A DNA stretch of 64,000 nt from Bartonella koehlerae C-29 (GTDB taxonomy: Bacteria; Pseudomonadota; Alphaproteobacteria; Rhizobiales; Rhizobiaceae): assembly GCF_000706625.1 (NCBI RefSeq), contig NZ_KL407334.1, forward strand, positions 1,035,295 to 1,099,294, written 5' to 3'. The notes under the pieces were generated by a model. That model was given only the letters and a program-made list of their open reading frames with translations, did no database searches and was not told the DNA's origin. The position numbers and the translations under genes were made by a program. Positions 10,348 through 19,353 of the stretch are shown here, piece after piece (within the stretch, counting starts at the first letter, position 1; every line of letters starts with the position of its first letter).

Positions 10348-10630
10348 TTAAATACAAATTATGACACTTTTTGATGTAAAATTAGAGGATGTGGTATAAA
10401 ATAAATAATCATATCTTTGATTATTCACTTCATTGTTTTTTAAACGTATCCAGTTACGTTGATGAATATCATGTAAACTAAAAACATTTGGCAAAAAATC
10501 ACAACGATCTACAATCAATTTTGCGCTTTCTTCTGTCAATGTACCACCCGCCGCATAAAGCTGTTTTACACGACTTAGTAGATATTGTAACCAGTGCAAT
10601 GCCAGAGAGAGTAAACTAACTTCAAAACAA
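10348..10630 (-). pseudogene. fragment of a phage or plasmid replication-type protein (uncertain)
   Basis: A short frame on the minus strand contains ESAKLIVDRCDFLPNVFSLH followed by DIHQRNW. It resembles the C-terminal winged-helix part of DUF3987-type primase-like proteins found on phages and plasmids, but only from memory of the general pattern. No start or upstream domain is present. It lies between two other mobile remnants. Confidence 0.3.
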
Positions 10631-10659
10631 TTGCTCTTGATCAGTTCAAATATTGAGGC

Positions 10660-11614
10660 AAGGGTTGCTGTGGTTTTGGATATTTTTAAAAGACGTAAAA
10701 GACAAAGGTGATCAAAGAGAAAATTCCATGGTTCAGTCCCATCTCATGGGAGGAAAGGATGTACAGATCAGTGCTAATCACGATGTGAACATGCAAGAAG
10801 CAAATGTTTTAGCAGGTTGTAATGTGAATATTGATTCTGGCAATAGTATCACGCTGTTGGAAAGCTATGATATTTCTAACGGCAAAGAAAAGCATGAAAA
10901 ATCCTTTGAAGCGTTACAGGTTTTGTCAATGTTGGCATTCTTGATACGGTACAAGACATGCAGAATGCAGCCAAACGTTTTGGTCATGGGGACGGGGAAT
11001 ACAAAATTGACAATGGTATAATTGCTAGTCTAAAAAGTTATGATCTCTATAACAAATGAACCGCTTTATTTTGTCGTTTTTCCACAGGCTGCTCTACCAT
11101 ATCAGGACTTATGATTGCGGGATATCAGAAATTTCTAGAAAATAACTTTTTGGGGGTAACTAATTCAACAAAAGAAGCACAAGATCTGCTGAAGAGTAAT
11201 GGCAATACAGAGTTAGAATTTTATGCCCATAGTCGCGGTGGCATGACAGTGGGGAATACGCTAAAAGCATTAGACAAACAAGGTGTGTACGGTATAGCTG
11301 GCAACACAAATATTCAATCTTATGGACCAGCCTTTGATGCTCAATCTATGGCAATATTAGATAAACTGAGTGATGGAAAACAAACCTATGTTGTTTTGGA
11401 TGGACATACAGATGATTTTGTAAGCAGATGAATCGGTGGCAATAGTTTTATCTACAAAACAGTTCCAGTTAGCAGTAACACTTGGAAAGAAGCATGGAGA
11501 ATGTTTTTAGATCCTTATAACGTCCATACTTGTCTTAGAGATGGTGACAACATGTGCAGAAGGCTTTATGACCCTTTCCATTGTGTACAAATTAGTTCAA
11601 AGAGGAAAAAATGA
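10660..11614 (+). pseudogene. filamentous hemagglutinin (two-partner secretion) C-terminal remnant
   Basis: Three readable blocks in changing frames. The first has hemagglutinin repeats (GGKDVQISANHDVNMQEANV, then NVNIDSGNSITLLESYD). The second is a middle piece (DTVQDMQNAAKRFGHGDGEY). The third, from 11111, is a C-terminal domain with FYAHSRGGMTVGNTL, a Ser-hydrolase-like elbow. An in-frame TGA at 11429-11431 interrupts it, and coding resumes as IGGNSFIYKTVPVSSN to a stop at 11612-11614. The N-terminal secretion domain and most repeats are gone. Such exoproteins are exported by an FhaC-like partner; none is present here. Confidence 0.72.
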
Positions 11615-11886
11615 AGCAAGTTTTAAGATTATAGCGGGTTCATTCTGTTAGGGTATAGCTAGATTATAACTTAAGTAAGTTTTCCACATCATCTTTAGGA
11701 TGTGGAATGCGGACTCTTAGTGATGTTTTTCCAGAAAATCAAAATCTAAGTATCAAAACAGAAGTGATAATTCATGCTTGCATGGTTCAAGCTGGTTTTC
11801 AGTATAAAATGAAAGGGGTGAGTTGGTGTTATACTTTTAAAGAGGAAAACCTTTCTAATTGTCGTCTTGACGCTGTCATTTCATAG
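11611..11886 (+). pseudogene. small lipoprotein-like gene with two in-frame stops
   Basis: ATG overlaps the hemagglutinin stop (ATGA) and the frame can be read for 91 codons to TAG 11884-11886, broken only by two TAG codons near the start. After the stops comes a possible lipobox (SSLGCG), then MRTLSDVFPENQ and a Cys-rich tail (HACMVQAGF, VSWCYTF, LSNCRLD). The position after a polymorphic exoprotein end would fit a partner or immunity gene, but no family is recognised. Confidence 0.45.
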
Positions 11887-12389
11887 CGCAGTGTCAAGAA
11901 GCGCTTAAATAGCCTTTTTTGTAAAAAGCATTCAGAACAATATGAATGTTATCCTTAAGTGCTGTTGTTGGAGATGATCAACAATCTTCATATTCCTGCT
12001 TTCGCTTGCCTATGCCGGATTGTGTCCTCAACCAACCATTCCTATCTGATTATTTAGCAGCTGCTGCTTGTAAAATTAAAGGGGAAATTTCTTTTCTCAT
12101 TCAATGATGTATCAGAGATACGAGAAATTTTTAGGCAAATTACTCTAAGAAGAGGTGAGAACCACTTATTCTTCTAACTCGTCAAATAAAGCGATTCCAG
12201 CAAAGAAACTGGTCATTACCAATTGGCGACCTTTAAGAAAAGACAAAAAGATTCATGAAAGAGTCCTTATATAACCTTTAAAAGGTCTTTGAAAACCCCT
12301 TAAAAATCTTTTGAAAAAAATAAATTGGTACAAAACCTAGTGTCGAAATATACAAAATCTGCTGGCAAGCTACATTGGAAAGAAGAAAA
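11887..12389. other. decayed gene-free stretch before tRNA-Pro
   Basis: No supported gene. Short codon-like pieces occur in several frames without recognisable content, consistent with eroded coding DNA. Confidence 0.45.
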
Positions 12390-12466
<77 letters not shown>

Positions 12467-13081
12467 AACCATGAAAGACGACTAAACGACTGTTTCTTTA
12501 AAGGCAAGAGAAAAATAAGAGGAGAAAAATCTAAAGTACTTTTACCATTTTTAAAAGAGCTTATTTTAATAAAAGTAAAATTTTGAACTTTGAGGTTCCT
12601 TTGCTTTTTTAGGAGAAATAATTGAATTCTCAAACTCTTGATTGTTGTTGATTATAAGTACATGTTTATTAACTATTTTATACGGATTGCAAAGAAGTGA
12701 GATAAGATTTTGTGTTTTTAAACGTATGTATTTTGGGAGGATAAACCTAATAAATGCGAGAGAAAAATAACATTTGTTTCATATTTTTGTTTATTCATCG
12801 AGAATCTGTCAAAAAAGTGAACGCTTTTACAAGTATCATAAATGATGCAGGGTATTGAAAGGCTTTTTCTCTTTTTTTTTTTGGAGAAGGGATATTTCAT
12901 ACGGATAACAAAGACAGCAAAAATAAAAACCCCAGATTGCACAATCAAAAATAGGAAATTGTTGGGAAATTTTTATCGCGATCAGAAAAGATCAAAACAT
13001 TTCAATTTATATCTTGTTATTCTCTTTTGTATATACCAGATAAGTAAAATATTAAAGTCTTTATTTAACAAAAAAGAGAAA
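12467..13081. other. gene-free stretch upstream of the Fe-S carrier gene
   Basis: AT-rich. The reading frame of the downstream gene stays open back to 12842, but that extension is low-complexity and not family-like. No other gene is seen. Confidence 0.5.
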
Positions 13082-13453
13082 ATGGTGAGTTGTTTTTCGG
13101 TAGTAAATTTGACAGAAGCCGCAGTAGATCGTGTTAAAGCAATTATGAATGCAAAAGATGCACGGGGTATTCTTATTAGTATCAAGAAAGGCGGCTGCGC
13201 AGGAATGGAATATACCATTACTCTTGTCAAAGAAGAAATTTTGGATGCAGATGTTGTTGAACTTAATGGTGCCCGTGTTTTTATAGCACATGATGCAGTC
13301 TTATTTTTATTAGGAACGCAGGTGGATTATGAAGTGACAACACTTCGTTCCGGTTTTGTATTTAAAAATCCTAATCAAGTTTCAGCATGTGGGTGCGGTG
13401 AATCGGTAGAACTTCGTCCTGCTTCGCAAAATCACCTAAAGGAAAACGTATAA
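13082..13453 (+). CDS. sufA: A-type iron-sulfur cluster carrier (HesB/IscA/SufA family)
   Basis: A 123-residue A-type carrier that passes Fe-S clusters to apoproteins. The three conserved cysteines are present: one in KKGGCAGMEY and two in the C-terminal CGCGES. Start at ATG 13082 gives normal family length; the frame is open further upstream without homology. In Rhizobiales this gene often closes the suf operon, but no other suf genes are in this window. It is convergent with mazG. Confidence 0.9.
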   Translation: MVSCFSVVNLTEAAVDRVKAIMNAKDARGILISIKKGGCAGMEYTITLVKEEILDADVVELNGARVFIAHDAVLFLLGTQVDYEVTTLRSGFVFKNPNQVSACGCGESVELRPASQNHLKENV

Positions 13454-13489
13454 CACTAATTGAACTTAATCAGTGGGGAGCTTGTTTTT

Positions 13490-13514
13490 TTAGATTGATA
13501 AAATCTAATATTTT
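13490..13514 (+). terminator. hairpin between convergent sufA and mazG
   Basis: TTAGATT and AATCTAA form a perfect seven-base-pair stem around a five-base loop, followed by TATTTT. AT-only stem, so modest strength. Confidence 0.45.
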
Positions 13515-13516
13515 CC

Positions 13517-14338
13517 TTACCTTTCGTCCTTAGCCTTATTCCAAAGAGATACCATTTCTTTCAGGGATGTATCAGCTAGTGTTTTAGATTGTGTGTATAG
13601 GCTTTCTTCAATATAGGTAAAACGGTTTCGGAATTTTGTATTTGTTTTTTTTAATGCTTTTTGTGAATCAATATTCAAATGGAGCGCGAGATTCAGCAGA
13701 GAAAAATAAAGATCACCGAATTCTATTTCTATATCTGATATTTTTTCGCTTTTTATTGCATCTTTGAGTTCATTAATTTCTTCTTCGATTTTTGCAAAAA
13801 AATTATGGATTTCACGCCAATTAAATCCCACTTTAGTAGCTGCTTTTTGTAAAGCAAGAGATTCTTGGTCTGCTGGTTGGTGCTTTTTTACTTTTGCAAG
13901 AATACTTGTTGTGGAATTGGTTGGTAAGTTTACTGCCTCGTAGCATTTATTTTGTTTAGCCCGTTCTATTTTTTTGATACGCTCCCATTCATCCTCTATA
14001 AAACCACGTTTTTTCTGTTTTGCGTTGCCAAAAACGTGAGGGTGGCGACGAATCATTTTTGAGGTAATTGCGTAAACAACATCTTCAAAAGCAAAGCTAC
14101 CTTCTTCTTGAGCAATTGTAGCATGATAGACGACTTGTAAAAGAAGATCACCGAGTTCATCACAAAGATCTGTTCGGTTTTCTCGTTCAATGGCATCGAT
14201 AATCTCGTAAACTTCTTCAAGCATATAAGGTATGAGAGATTCAAATGTTTGTTTTATGTTCCAGATACAACCGCTCTCACGATTTCGTAATGCTGCAACA
14301 ATTGCGATAAGATCATTGATATCTTTTGATGCAAACAC
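13517..14338 (-). CDS. mazG: nucleoside triphosphate pyrophosphohydrolase MazG
   Basis: A 273-residue protein with two MazG domains. The first (about residues 25-115) has the metal-binding EEVYEIIDAIE and CDELGDLLLQVVYHA. The second (about 170-250) has EEEINELKDAI and EIEFGDLYFSLLNLA. MazG hydrolyses NTPs and dNTPs to monophosphates and limits ppGpp or damaged nucleotides. The length is that of the full two-domain enzyme. In some Rhizobiales mazG follows hflX; here hflX is 14 kb away. Confidence 0.94.
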   Translation of the reverse strand: MFASKDINDLIAIVAALRNRESGCIWNIKQTFESLIPYMLEEVYEIIDAIERENRTDLCDELGDLLLQVVYHATIAQEEGSFAFEDVVYAITSKMIRRHPHVFGNAKQKKRGFIEDEWERIKKIERAKQNKCYEAVNLPTNSTTSILAKVKKHQPADQESLALQKAATKVGFNWREIHNFFAKIEEEINELKDAIKSEKISDIEIEFGDLYFSLLNLALHLNIDSQKALKKTNTKFRNRFTYIEESLYTQSKTLADTSLKEMVSLWNKAKDER

Positions 14339-14369
14339 TTATATTTTTCCTATAAACTTATGAATATAG

Positions 14370-15302
14370 TCAACTATCCCAACGTCTGTGTAACCAAGTC
14401 CATTGTCCTGGATATTCACGTACCCAACTTTCAACAATATCATTTAATTTCTGCATTGAAGCAGCTATATCAATTTCATTTTTTTCATCAAGTGGAAGTT
14501 TTACACGTTCATACAACTCTAAACGATGGCGCTTTCCAGCTAAACGAATACAGCGTGCTGGATAGATATCACAATTATATTGGCGAGCAAGTTTTATAAT
14601 TAAGGGGTTTGTTTTAAGTTGTCTGTTGAAAAATGTTCCCCAAACACCTCGGCAAAATTTTTGATCAACAAGCATGCCGATATTCTCTCCCTCTGCTAAT
14701 TTGGCTGCTAATGCCCAAGCTGCACCAGCCTTGGAAGGAACGAGGTGTCCCATGGAAGTTTCTCTGGCTTTAAGGACTCGTTTTGCAATATAAGGATTAT
14801 TGGGTGGTCTAAATAATACTGTAACATTCAGACCAAAACTTTGTGCGCATATAGGAAGAAGTTCGAAATTTCCGGTATGTGCTGTGAAAAAAATATGCGG
14901 TTTTTTTTCATTTTTTAATCGCTCAAATATTTCAGCACCTTTAACTTCGATAAGTCCTGGCTGCTTCGCATGAGGATCAAAATCAAAAATTTTATCAAGA
15001 AAAATATATTCAGCTAAAAACTGTCCTATATTCTCCCACATTTCCACTGCAATTGCACGGAGTTCTTCTTCTGTTTTTTCTGGATACGCTGCTCTAAGAT
15101 TTGCAAGAGCGATTTGGTGACGGTGTACAAGAGGACCAAATGTTTTTGCTAGCCAGGAAAAAAAAGCAAATCCAATGTTAGCAGGAAAATATTTTAAAAT
15201 AAATAAAGAACCAATGAGCAGATACCCCCAAAAAAAGTAAAATGATTTTTTTGCTGTAATTTTAATATAATAAACAAAATTTTTAATATAAAATTTCATC
15301 AT
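14370..15302 (-). CDS. lpxXL: lipid A acyltransferase, very-long-chain acyl type (LpxXL-like)
   Basis: A 310-residue LpxL/HtrB-family acyltransferase with an N-terminal membrane segment (about residues 20-38) and the HX4E catalytic motif in FFTAHTGNFELLP. It is the last gene of the acpXL operon, three bases after the MDR reductase. In Rhizobium the enzyme in this place transfers the 27-hydroxyoctacosanoyl-type chain from AcpXL to lipid A. The same role is inferred here from operon position. A classical laurate or myristate transferase is the alternative. Confidence 0.85.
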   Translation of the reverse strand: MMKFYIKNFVYYIKITAKKSFYFFWGYLLIGSLFILKYFPANIGFAFFSWLAKTFGPLVHRHQIALANLRAAYPEKTEEELRAIAVEMWENIGQFLAEYIFLDKIFDFDPHAKQPGLIEVKGAEIFERLKNEKKPHIFFTAHTGNFELLPICAQSFGLNVTVLFRPPNNPYIAKRVLKARETSMGHLVPSKAGAAWALAAKLAEGENIGMLVDQKFCRGVWGTFFNRQLKTNPLIIKLARQYNCDIYPARCIRLAGKRHRLELYERVKLPLDEKNEIDIAASMQKLNDIVESWVREYPGQWTWLHRRWDS

Positions 15303-15305
15303 GAC

Positions 15306-16334
15306 TTAATTAATTTTAAGGATAATTTTACCAAAAACATCACGGCTTTCCATTCGCTTTAAAGCTGTATCAATTTCATTGAATTGAACAATTGTATCAA
15401 TGACAGGGTGTATAAGGCTTTGTGCCATTTTCTGCATGGCGTTTTGCATATTTTCTATACGGCAGCCAAATGAACCGAATATTTTAAGTTGTTGCTGGAA
15501 CAATTGCATGAGATTGAGTGATGTTGAAATACCAGAGGTAGAACCACAAGTTACCAAGCGTGCTCCTCGTTTCATACACAAAAGAGAACCGCTCCATGTC
15601 TCTGCACCTACGTGTTCAAAAACAACATCGACCCCTTTTTTTTGGGTTAATTTGCGCACAACACCTTCAAAACGATCTTTACGGTAATTAATAACGTGAT
15701 CCGCACCAAGAGCTTGTGCTTTTGCAATTTTTTCATCTGAACCGACAGTTGTGATAACTGTACACCCTGTTTGTTTTGCGAGTTGAATAGCTGCTGAGCC
15801 GATACCAGAACCACCTGCTTGTATCAGGATTGTTTCGCCTGCTTGTAGGTTTGCATTATCGAAAAGCATATGTTCTACAGTACCAAAAGTAATTGGAGCA
15901 ACGGCTGCTTGCAATTCATCACATTTTGCAGGAGTGGGAACCAATAGATGTGTTGGCAAATTAACAAGTTCGCGGGCAAAACCGTCAAGATGAAAACCGT
16001 AGACGCCCTTTACATCATTGCAAAGATTATTACGTCCTTCACGGCAAGCTTGGCATATCCCGCAGGTTTGCGCACCATAAATTGAGACAATTTGTCCAAG
16101 TTGTAAATTTTTAACGTTATTTCCCAGCTGAGTAACTTCACCGGAAGCTTCTGCACCAATGACAAGGGGCATTTTTCTTTTAGCAAAGGCCATACCACGC
16201 CAACCCCATACATCAAGATGATTAAGAGCGACAGCTTTTATACGCACTGTCACTTCATTGGGGGTAGGTGGTGGTGGCGGGGCAATAGTGGTGATTTCAA
16301 GTTGGCGTTCATTGAGTAGTTGCAGTGCACGCAT
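15306..16334 (-). CDS. MDR-family reductase of the AcpXL operon
   Basis: A 342-residue medium-chain dehydrogenase/reductase with a Rossmann domain (AGGSGIGSAAIQLAK near residue 175) and the four-cysteine structural zinc loop CGICQACREGRNNLC. The usual catalytic-zinc ligands are not seen: LNHLDVW and GAEASGEV stand where Cys-His motifs would be. This suggests a zinc-independent enoyl or keto reductase step on the AcpXL-bound chain. The start is the second of two close ATGs because GGGGG lies at proper spacing. In Rhizobium the equivalent gene is called adh2XL. Confidence 0.85.
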   Translation of the reverse strand: MRALQLLNERQLEITTIAPPPPPTPNEVTVRIKAVALNHLDVWGWRGMAFAKRKMPLVIGAEASGEVTQLGNNVKNLQLGQIVSIYGAQTCGICQACREGRNNLCNDVKGVYGFHLDGFARELVNLPTHLLVPTPAKCDELQAAVAPITFGTVEHMLFDNANLQAGETILIQAGGSGIGSAAIQLAKQTGCTVITTVGSDEKIAKAQALGADHVINYRKDRFEGVVRKLTQKKGVDVVFEHVGAETWSGSLLCMKRGARLVTCGSTSGISTSLNLMQLFQQQLKIFGSFGCRIENMQNAMQKMAQSLIHPVIDTIVQFNEIDTALKRMESRDVFGKIILKIN

Positions 16335-16402
16335 TATCATTCCCCCTTAAAATATGTGGCTTTTAGATTAATTATGACAAATTTTTGTCAATATTAAAAG
16401 GA

Positions 16403-17677
16403 TTATCGTTTATATGCTGTGATAACGAGACTCATATTTTGACCGCCGAATCCAAATGAGTTTGACAAAATCGCATTGACACAGGCCTTACGGCTACGGT
16501 TAGGAACAACGTCTAAAGGGATAGCAGGATCAGGATCATCATAATTGATTGTAGGAGGAAGTATTCCCGATTGAATTGTTAAGAGCGAAAAAACAGCCTC
16601 TATAGCGCCAGCAGCAGTTAATGTGTGACCAATCATTGACTTATTAGAAGAAACAGGAATATGTTTTAGGCTATCACCGAAGACTGTTGATAATGCGAGA
16701 TACTCCATCTTTTCATTTTCAGGTGTTGAGGTGCCATGTGCGTTAATATAGTTAATTTCATTAATAGTTACATTTGCATCCTCTAAGGCTTTGCGAATGG
16801 CTTCAATTGCTGGAGATGCATCAGGTTTTGAACGCGTACGATGAAAATCATCTGCTGTTTCTCCACAGCCAGCTAAAATTCCTAAAATTGTCGCATTACG
16901 ATCTAATGCGCTTTTAAGAGATTCAAGAACAAGAGCACCTGACCCTTCTGCCATAACAAAACCATCTCGGTCACGGCTAAAGGGTTTTGCTGCTTTTTCT
17001 GCAGGATCATTTTGGGTTGAAAGGGCAGATAATAATGAAAAGCGGATAAGGGATTCTGCTGAAACTGAACCATCTGTAGCAACTGTGAGCACGCGATTTG
17101 TTTCTTCACGTCGAATAGCTTCAACACCTAATTGAATTGCTGTTGCACCGGATGCACAAGCAGTGGAAAGTGTAATAGGAAGTCCTTTTGTGCCAAATTT
17201 TTTCTGAAGATTTTCTGCAATTGCACCAAATTGTGTGGTTTCAAACAGCGTCTCGTGGAGTTTATGGTTGCAGATTTCAAGAAGATGCGCATAGGAAGGC
17301 GCACCATTTAACTTTCCTTCTTGATCAAGAGTAAGACGTGCTTTCCATTCAAGTTCAACAGGAGGAGCTGCTAAAAAGAGTGGTCCATTAAAATTTATTT
17401 TATCAAAATCCGCTTGCTCTAAAGCTTCCTCTGCTGCAAGATTAGCAAGTTTTTCAGAAAGAGCAGAAGCGCCACACGTGCTTTCTTTAAGAAAATCAAC
17501 TGTTCCAGCGATACGTGTCTTTAATTCCTCAACAGGAAAACGTGTTATTTTGTGGATGCCGCTAACACCACTTGTTAATTTTTGCCAATTTTCGTACTTG
17601 CCTTTCCCCAGTGATGTTACAATTCCTGCTCCAGTTATTGCCACAAGTGGTCGTCCAAAATGATCGTGATATTGCAT
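16403..17677 (-). CDS. fabF: beta-ketoacyl-ACP synthase, catalytic partner (FabF1XL)
   Basis: A 424-residue KAS II-type condensing enzyme with the full catalytic set: nucleophile Cys in LSTACASGATA, first His in INAHGTSTPEN, Lys and second His in SNKSMIGHTLTAAGA. It extends acyl chains with malonyl-ACP. Its place in the acpXL operon and a neighbouring ketosynthase homolog that lacks all these residues indicate that it elongates the very-long-chain acyl group of lipid A. It begins 13 bases after the end of that partner gene. Confidence 0.93.
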   Translation of the reverse strand: MQYHDHFGRPLVAITGAGIVTSLGKGKYENWQKLTSGVSGIHKITRFPVEELKTRIAGTVDFLKESTCGASALSEKLANLAAEEALEQADFDKINFNGPLFLAAPPVELEWKARLTLDQEGKLNGAPSYAHLLEICNHKLHETLFETTQFGAIAENLQKKFGTKGLPITLSTACASGATAIQLGVEAIRREETNRVLTVATDGSVSAESLIRFSLLSALSTQNDPAEKAAKPFSRDRDGFVMAEGSGALVLESLKSALDRNATILGILAGCGETADDFHRTRSKPDASPAIEAIRKALEDANVTINEINYINAHGTSTPENEKMEYLALSTVFGDSLKHIPVSSNKSMIGHTLTAAGAIEAVFSLLTIQSGILPPTINYDDPDPAIPLDVVPNRSRKACVNAILSNSFGFGGQNMSLVITAYKR

Positions 17678-17690
17678 TGTAGAAATCCCT

Positions 17691-18866
17691 CTATACAGCA
17701 GTTAGCTGTGCTATACCTTCAGCTCTTTTGATACCAATGGTTGTAACAAATGCTTCACGTATTTCTTTAGGAAAAGGTTTTTCATGAACACTGAATGCTG
17801 GAAAACTGCGTTTTTTTTCAATAGCAAGTGCAGCAAGTGCGAGAGCTAAAGGAAATTGTGCTTCCCGCATATAACCAAATAATGTTGTAATACCACGGTA
17901 AAACATATCAGTAGCTTCAAGAGCATTTTGTTCTGCTTTAGTTACTTCATGAAATCCTGAAGCCGCTGAAATGGCAAAGGAATTTTTAGCTCCTACTGTT
18001 TTCAACATTGTTGCAATTGATTTTTCAAGCGAAATTTTTGTTCTATCTGTCTGATCCGTGATGATTTTGCTAATTTTAGCATAAGGGCGTGCATTACGTT
18101 TTTTTGCATGTTTCCCATTTTCAAGGACTAGAAAGATACCGCCAGAACCCGTTATAATACCACCGCCAAGGCAATTTTTACGATCCCATACTGGCGACCA
18201 TCCACTGCGTGATAAGAGACCTCCAAGTTCATGCGCCAACAGCATATCATAGCTTTGTGTATTATAAGAGCTTCCTACCAATACATGTGTACTTTGTCCT
18301 GATCGAATACGAGCTATAGCAATTTGAATAGCAGAAAGTCCACACCCTTCTTCTCCCATGAAGGTACGAGAAGATCCCGTTACTTTATGAACAATTGAAA
18401 TATTCCCAGCTAAAAGATTAGAAAGTTGTGCTAAAAACAAAGTTGGACGAAGTTCAGTTGAAAGGATTGAATTTAACATAGAAGCATGATTAGCTCCTGT
18501 ACGTGCTTTGGAAAGAACTTGTGTGTCAACGTCAATGTCACGTTCTCCTCCACCTGCTGCAACAATCATATCCATTGTTGATGTTAATTTCTCATTATTC
18601 TTTATACCTGCATCATCAAGAGCAAGGCCTGCTGCATAAGTACCAAGACGTTGCCACGCTCCCATTTGCCGTTGGTCACTCCGTTTTGGAATTTGCAAAT
18701 TCCAATCGATTTCAGGTAATTTATGGATAGTATAGGGAGAAAAAGTTGTACAATCAAGATTTGGTGTAATTGTTGTTTTATTCAAGATATCCCAATGACA
18801 ATTACCCCCTTCACCCAAAGAGGTTATCAGTCCTATACCAGTTATGAATACTGTTTGATCATGCAT
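17691..18866 (-). CDS. ketosynthase homolog without catalytic residues (FabF2XL, chain-length-factor-like)
   Basis: A 391-residue thiolase-fold protein similar to FabF in length and ends (MHDQTVFITGIGLITSLGEG). The active-site region reads SSRTFMGEEGCGLSAIQ, placing Glu where the nucleophile Cys should be. The NAHGTST His is replaced by Ala (AISAASGFHEV), and the GHT His/Lys region reads TTLFGYMREAQ. It therefore should not condense on its own. By analogy with KS-beta subunits of type II polyketide synthases it may pair with the intact ketosynthase next door and set chain length. Annotated FabF by similarity in relatives; the CLF role is inference. Confidence 0.85.
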   Translation of the reverse strand: MHDQTVFITGIGLITSLGEGGNCHWDILNKTTITPNLDCTTFSPYTIHKLPEIDWNLQIPKRSDQRQMGAWQRLGTYAAGLALDDAGIKNNEKLTSTMDMIVAAGGGERDIDVDTQVLSKARTGANHASMLNSILSTELRPTLFLAQLSNLLAGNISIVHKVTGSSRTFMGEEGCGLSAIQIAIARIRSGQSTHVLVGSSYNTQSYDMLLAHELGGLLSRSGWSPVWDRKNCLGGGIITGSGGIFLVLENGKHAKKRNARPYAKISKIITDQTDRTKISLEKSIATMLKTVGAKNSFAISAASGFHEVTKAEQNALEATDMFYRGITTLFGYMREAQFPLALALAALAIEKKRSFPAFSVHEKPFPKEIREAFVTTIGIKRAEGIAQLTAV

Positions 18867-18877
18867 GATAAAAGAAA

Positions 18878-19162
18878 TTAACTCGCTTGTTTTAAAGAAA
18901 CGAGTTCATCAATTTTTGCACAAAGATTTTTAAGAACAAAGTATTCTTCAGTTGCAACTGCACCTTCATTAACTTCTTGTGTCCATTGTTCTAGCGGAAT
19001 TTTAATTCCAAAAGCCTTGTCAATGGCAAAAACAATGTCAAGAAAGTCAAGACTATCAATCCCTAAATCATTGATCGTATGACTTTCATATGTAATCATA
19101 TTACGATCAACTTCACTGATTTCTGCGATAATATCAGCAACTTTATCAAATGTAGAGGACAA
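18878..19162 (-). CDS. acpXL: acyl carrier protein AcpXL
   Basis: A 94-residue specialised acyl carrier protein. The phosphopantetheine serine lies in [16 protein letters not shown], and the long C-terminal helix ([20 protein letters not shown]) marks AcpXL rather than the housekeeping AcpP. AcpXL carries the very-long-chain hydroxy fatty acid that is attached to lipid A. First gene of the five-gene operon; the second starts 11 bases downstream. In Rhizobium and Brucella a fabZ-type dehydratase gene sits at this junction, but there is no room for one here. Confidence 0.95.
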   Translation of the reverse strand: MSSTFDKVADIIAEISEVDRNMITYESHTINDLGIDSLDFLDIVFAIDKAFGIKIPLEQWTQEVNEGAVATEEYFVLKNLCAKIDELVSLKQAS

Positions 19163-19353
19163 TGTATAATTCCTTATTATGTGTGATGGTTTCAGAAGAT
19201 ACTTTTAAGTATTATGTAGTATAGATCCTCTTAGTTTTTTTAAAAAAGACTTAACTCAAGATAAATTTATCTTTTCAATATAGCAAATAATTTTATAAGA
19301 TATGAAGTATCACACATCAAGTTTTTAAAAGAAATTGATGTTTTATTATGAAT

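Noticed and set aside
10348-10630. Firm identification as a phage primase fragment
   Set aside because: Only a short C-terminal pattern is left; listed as a low-confidence remnant instead.
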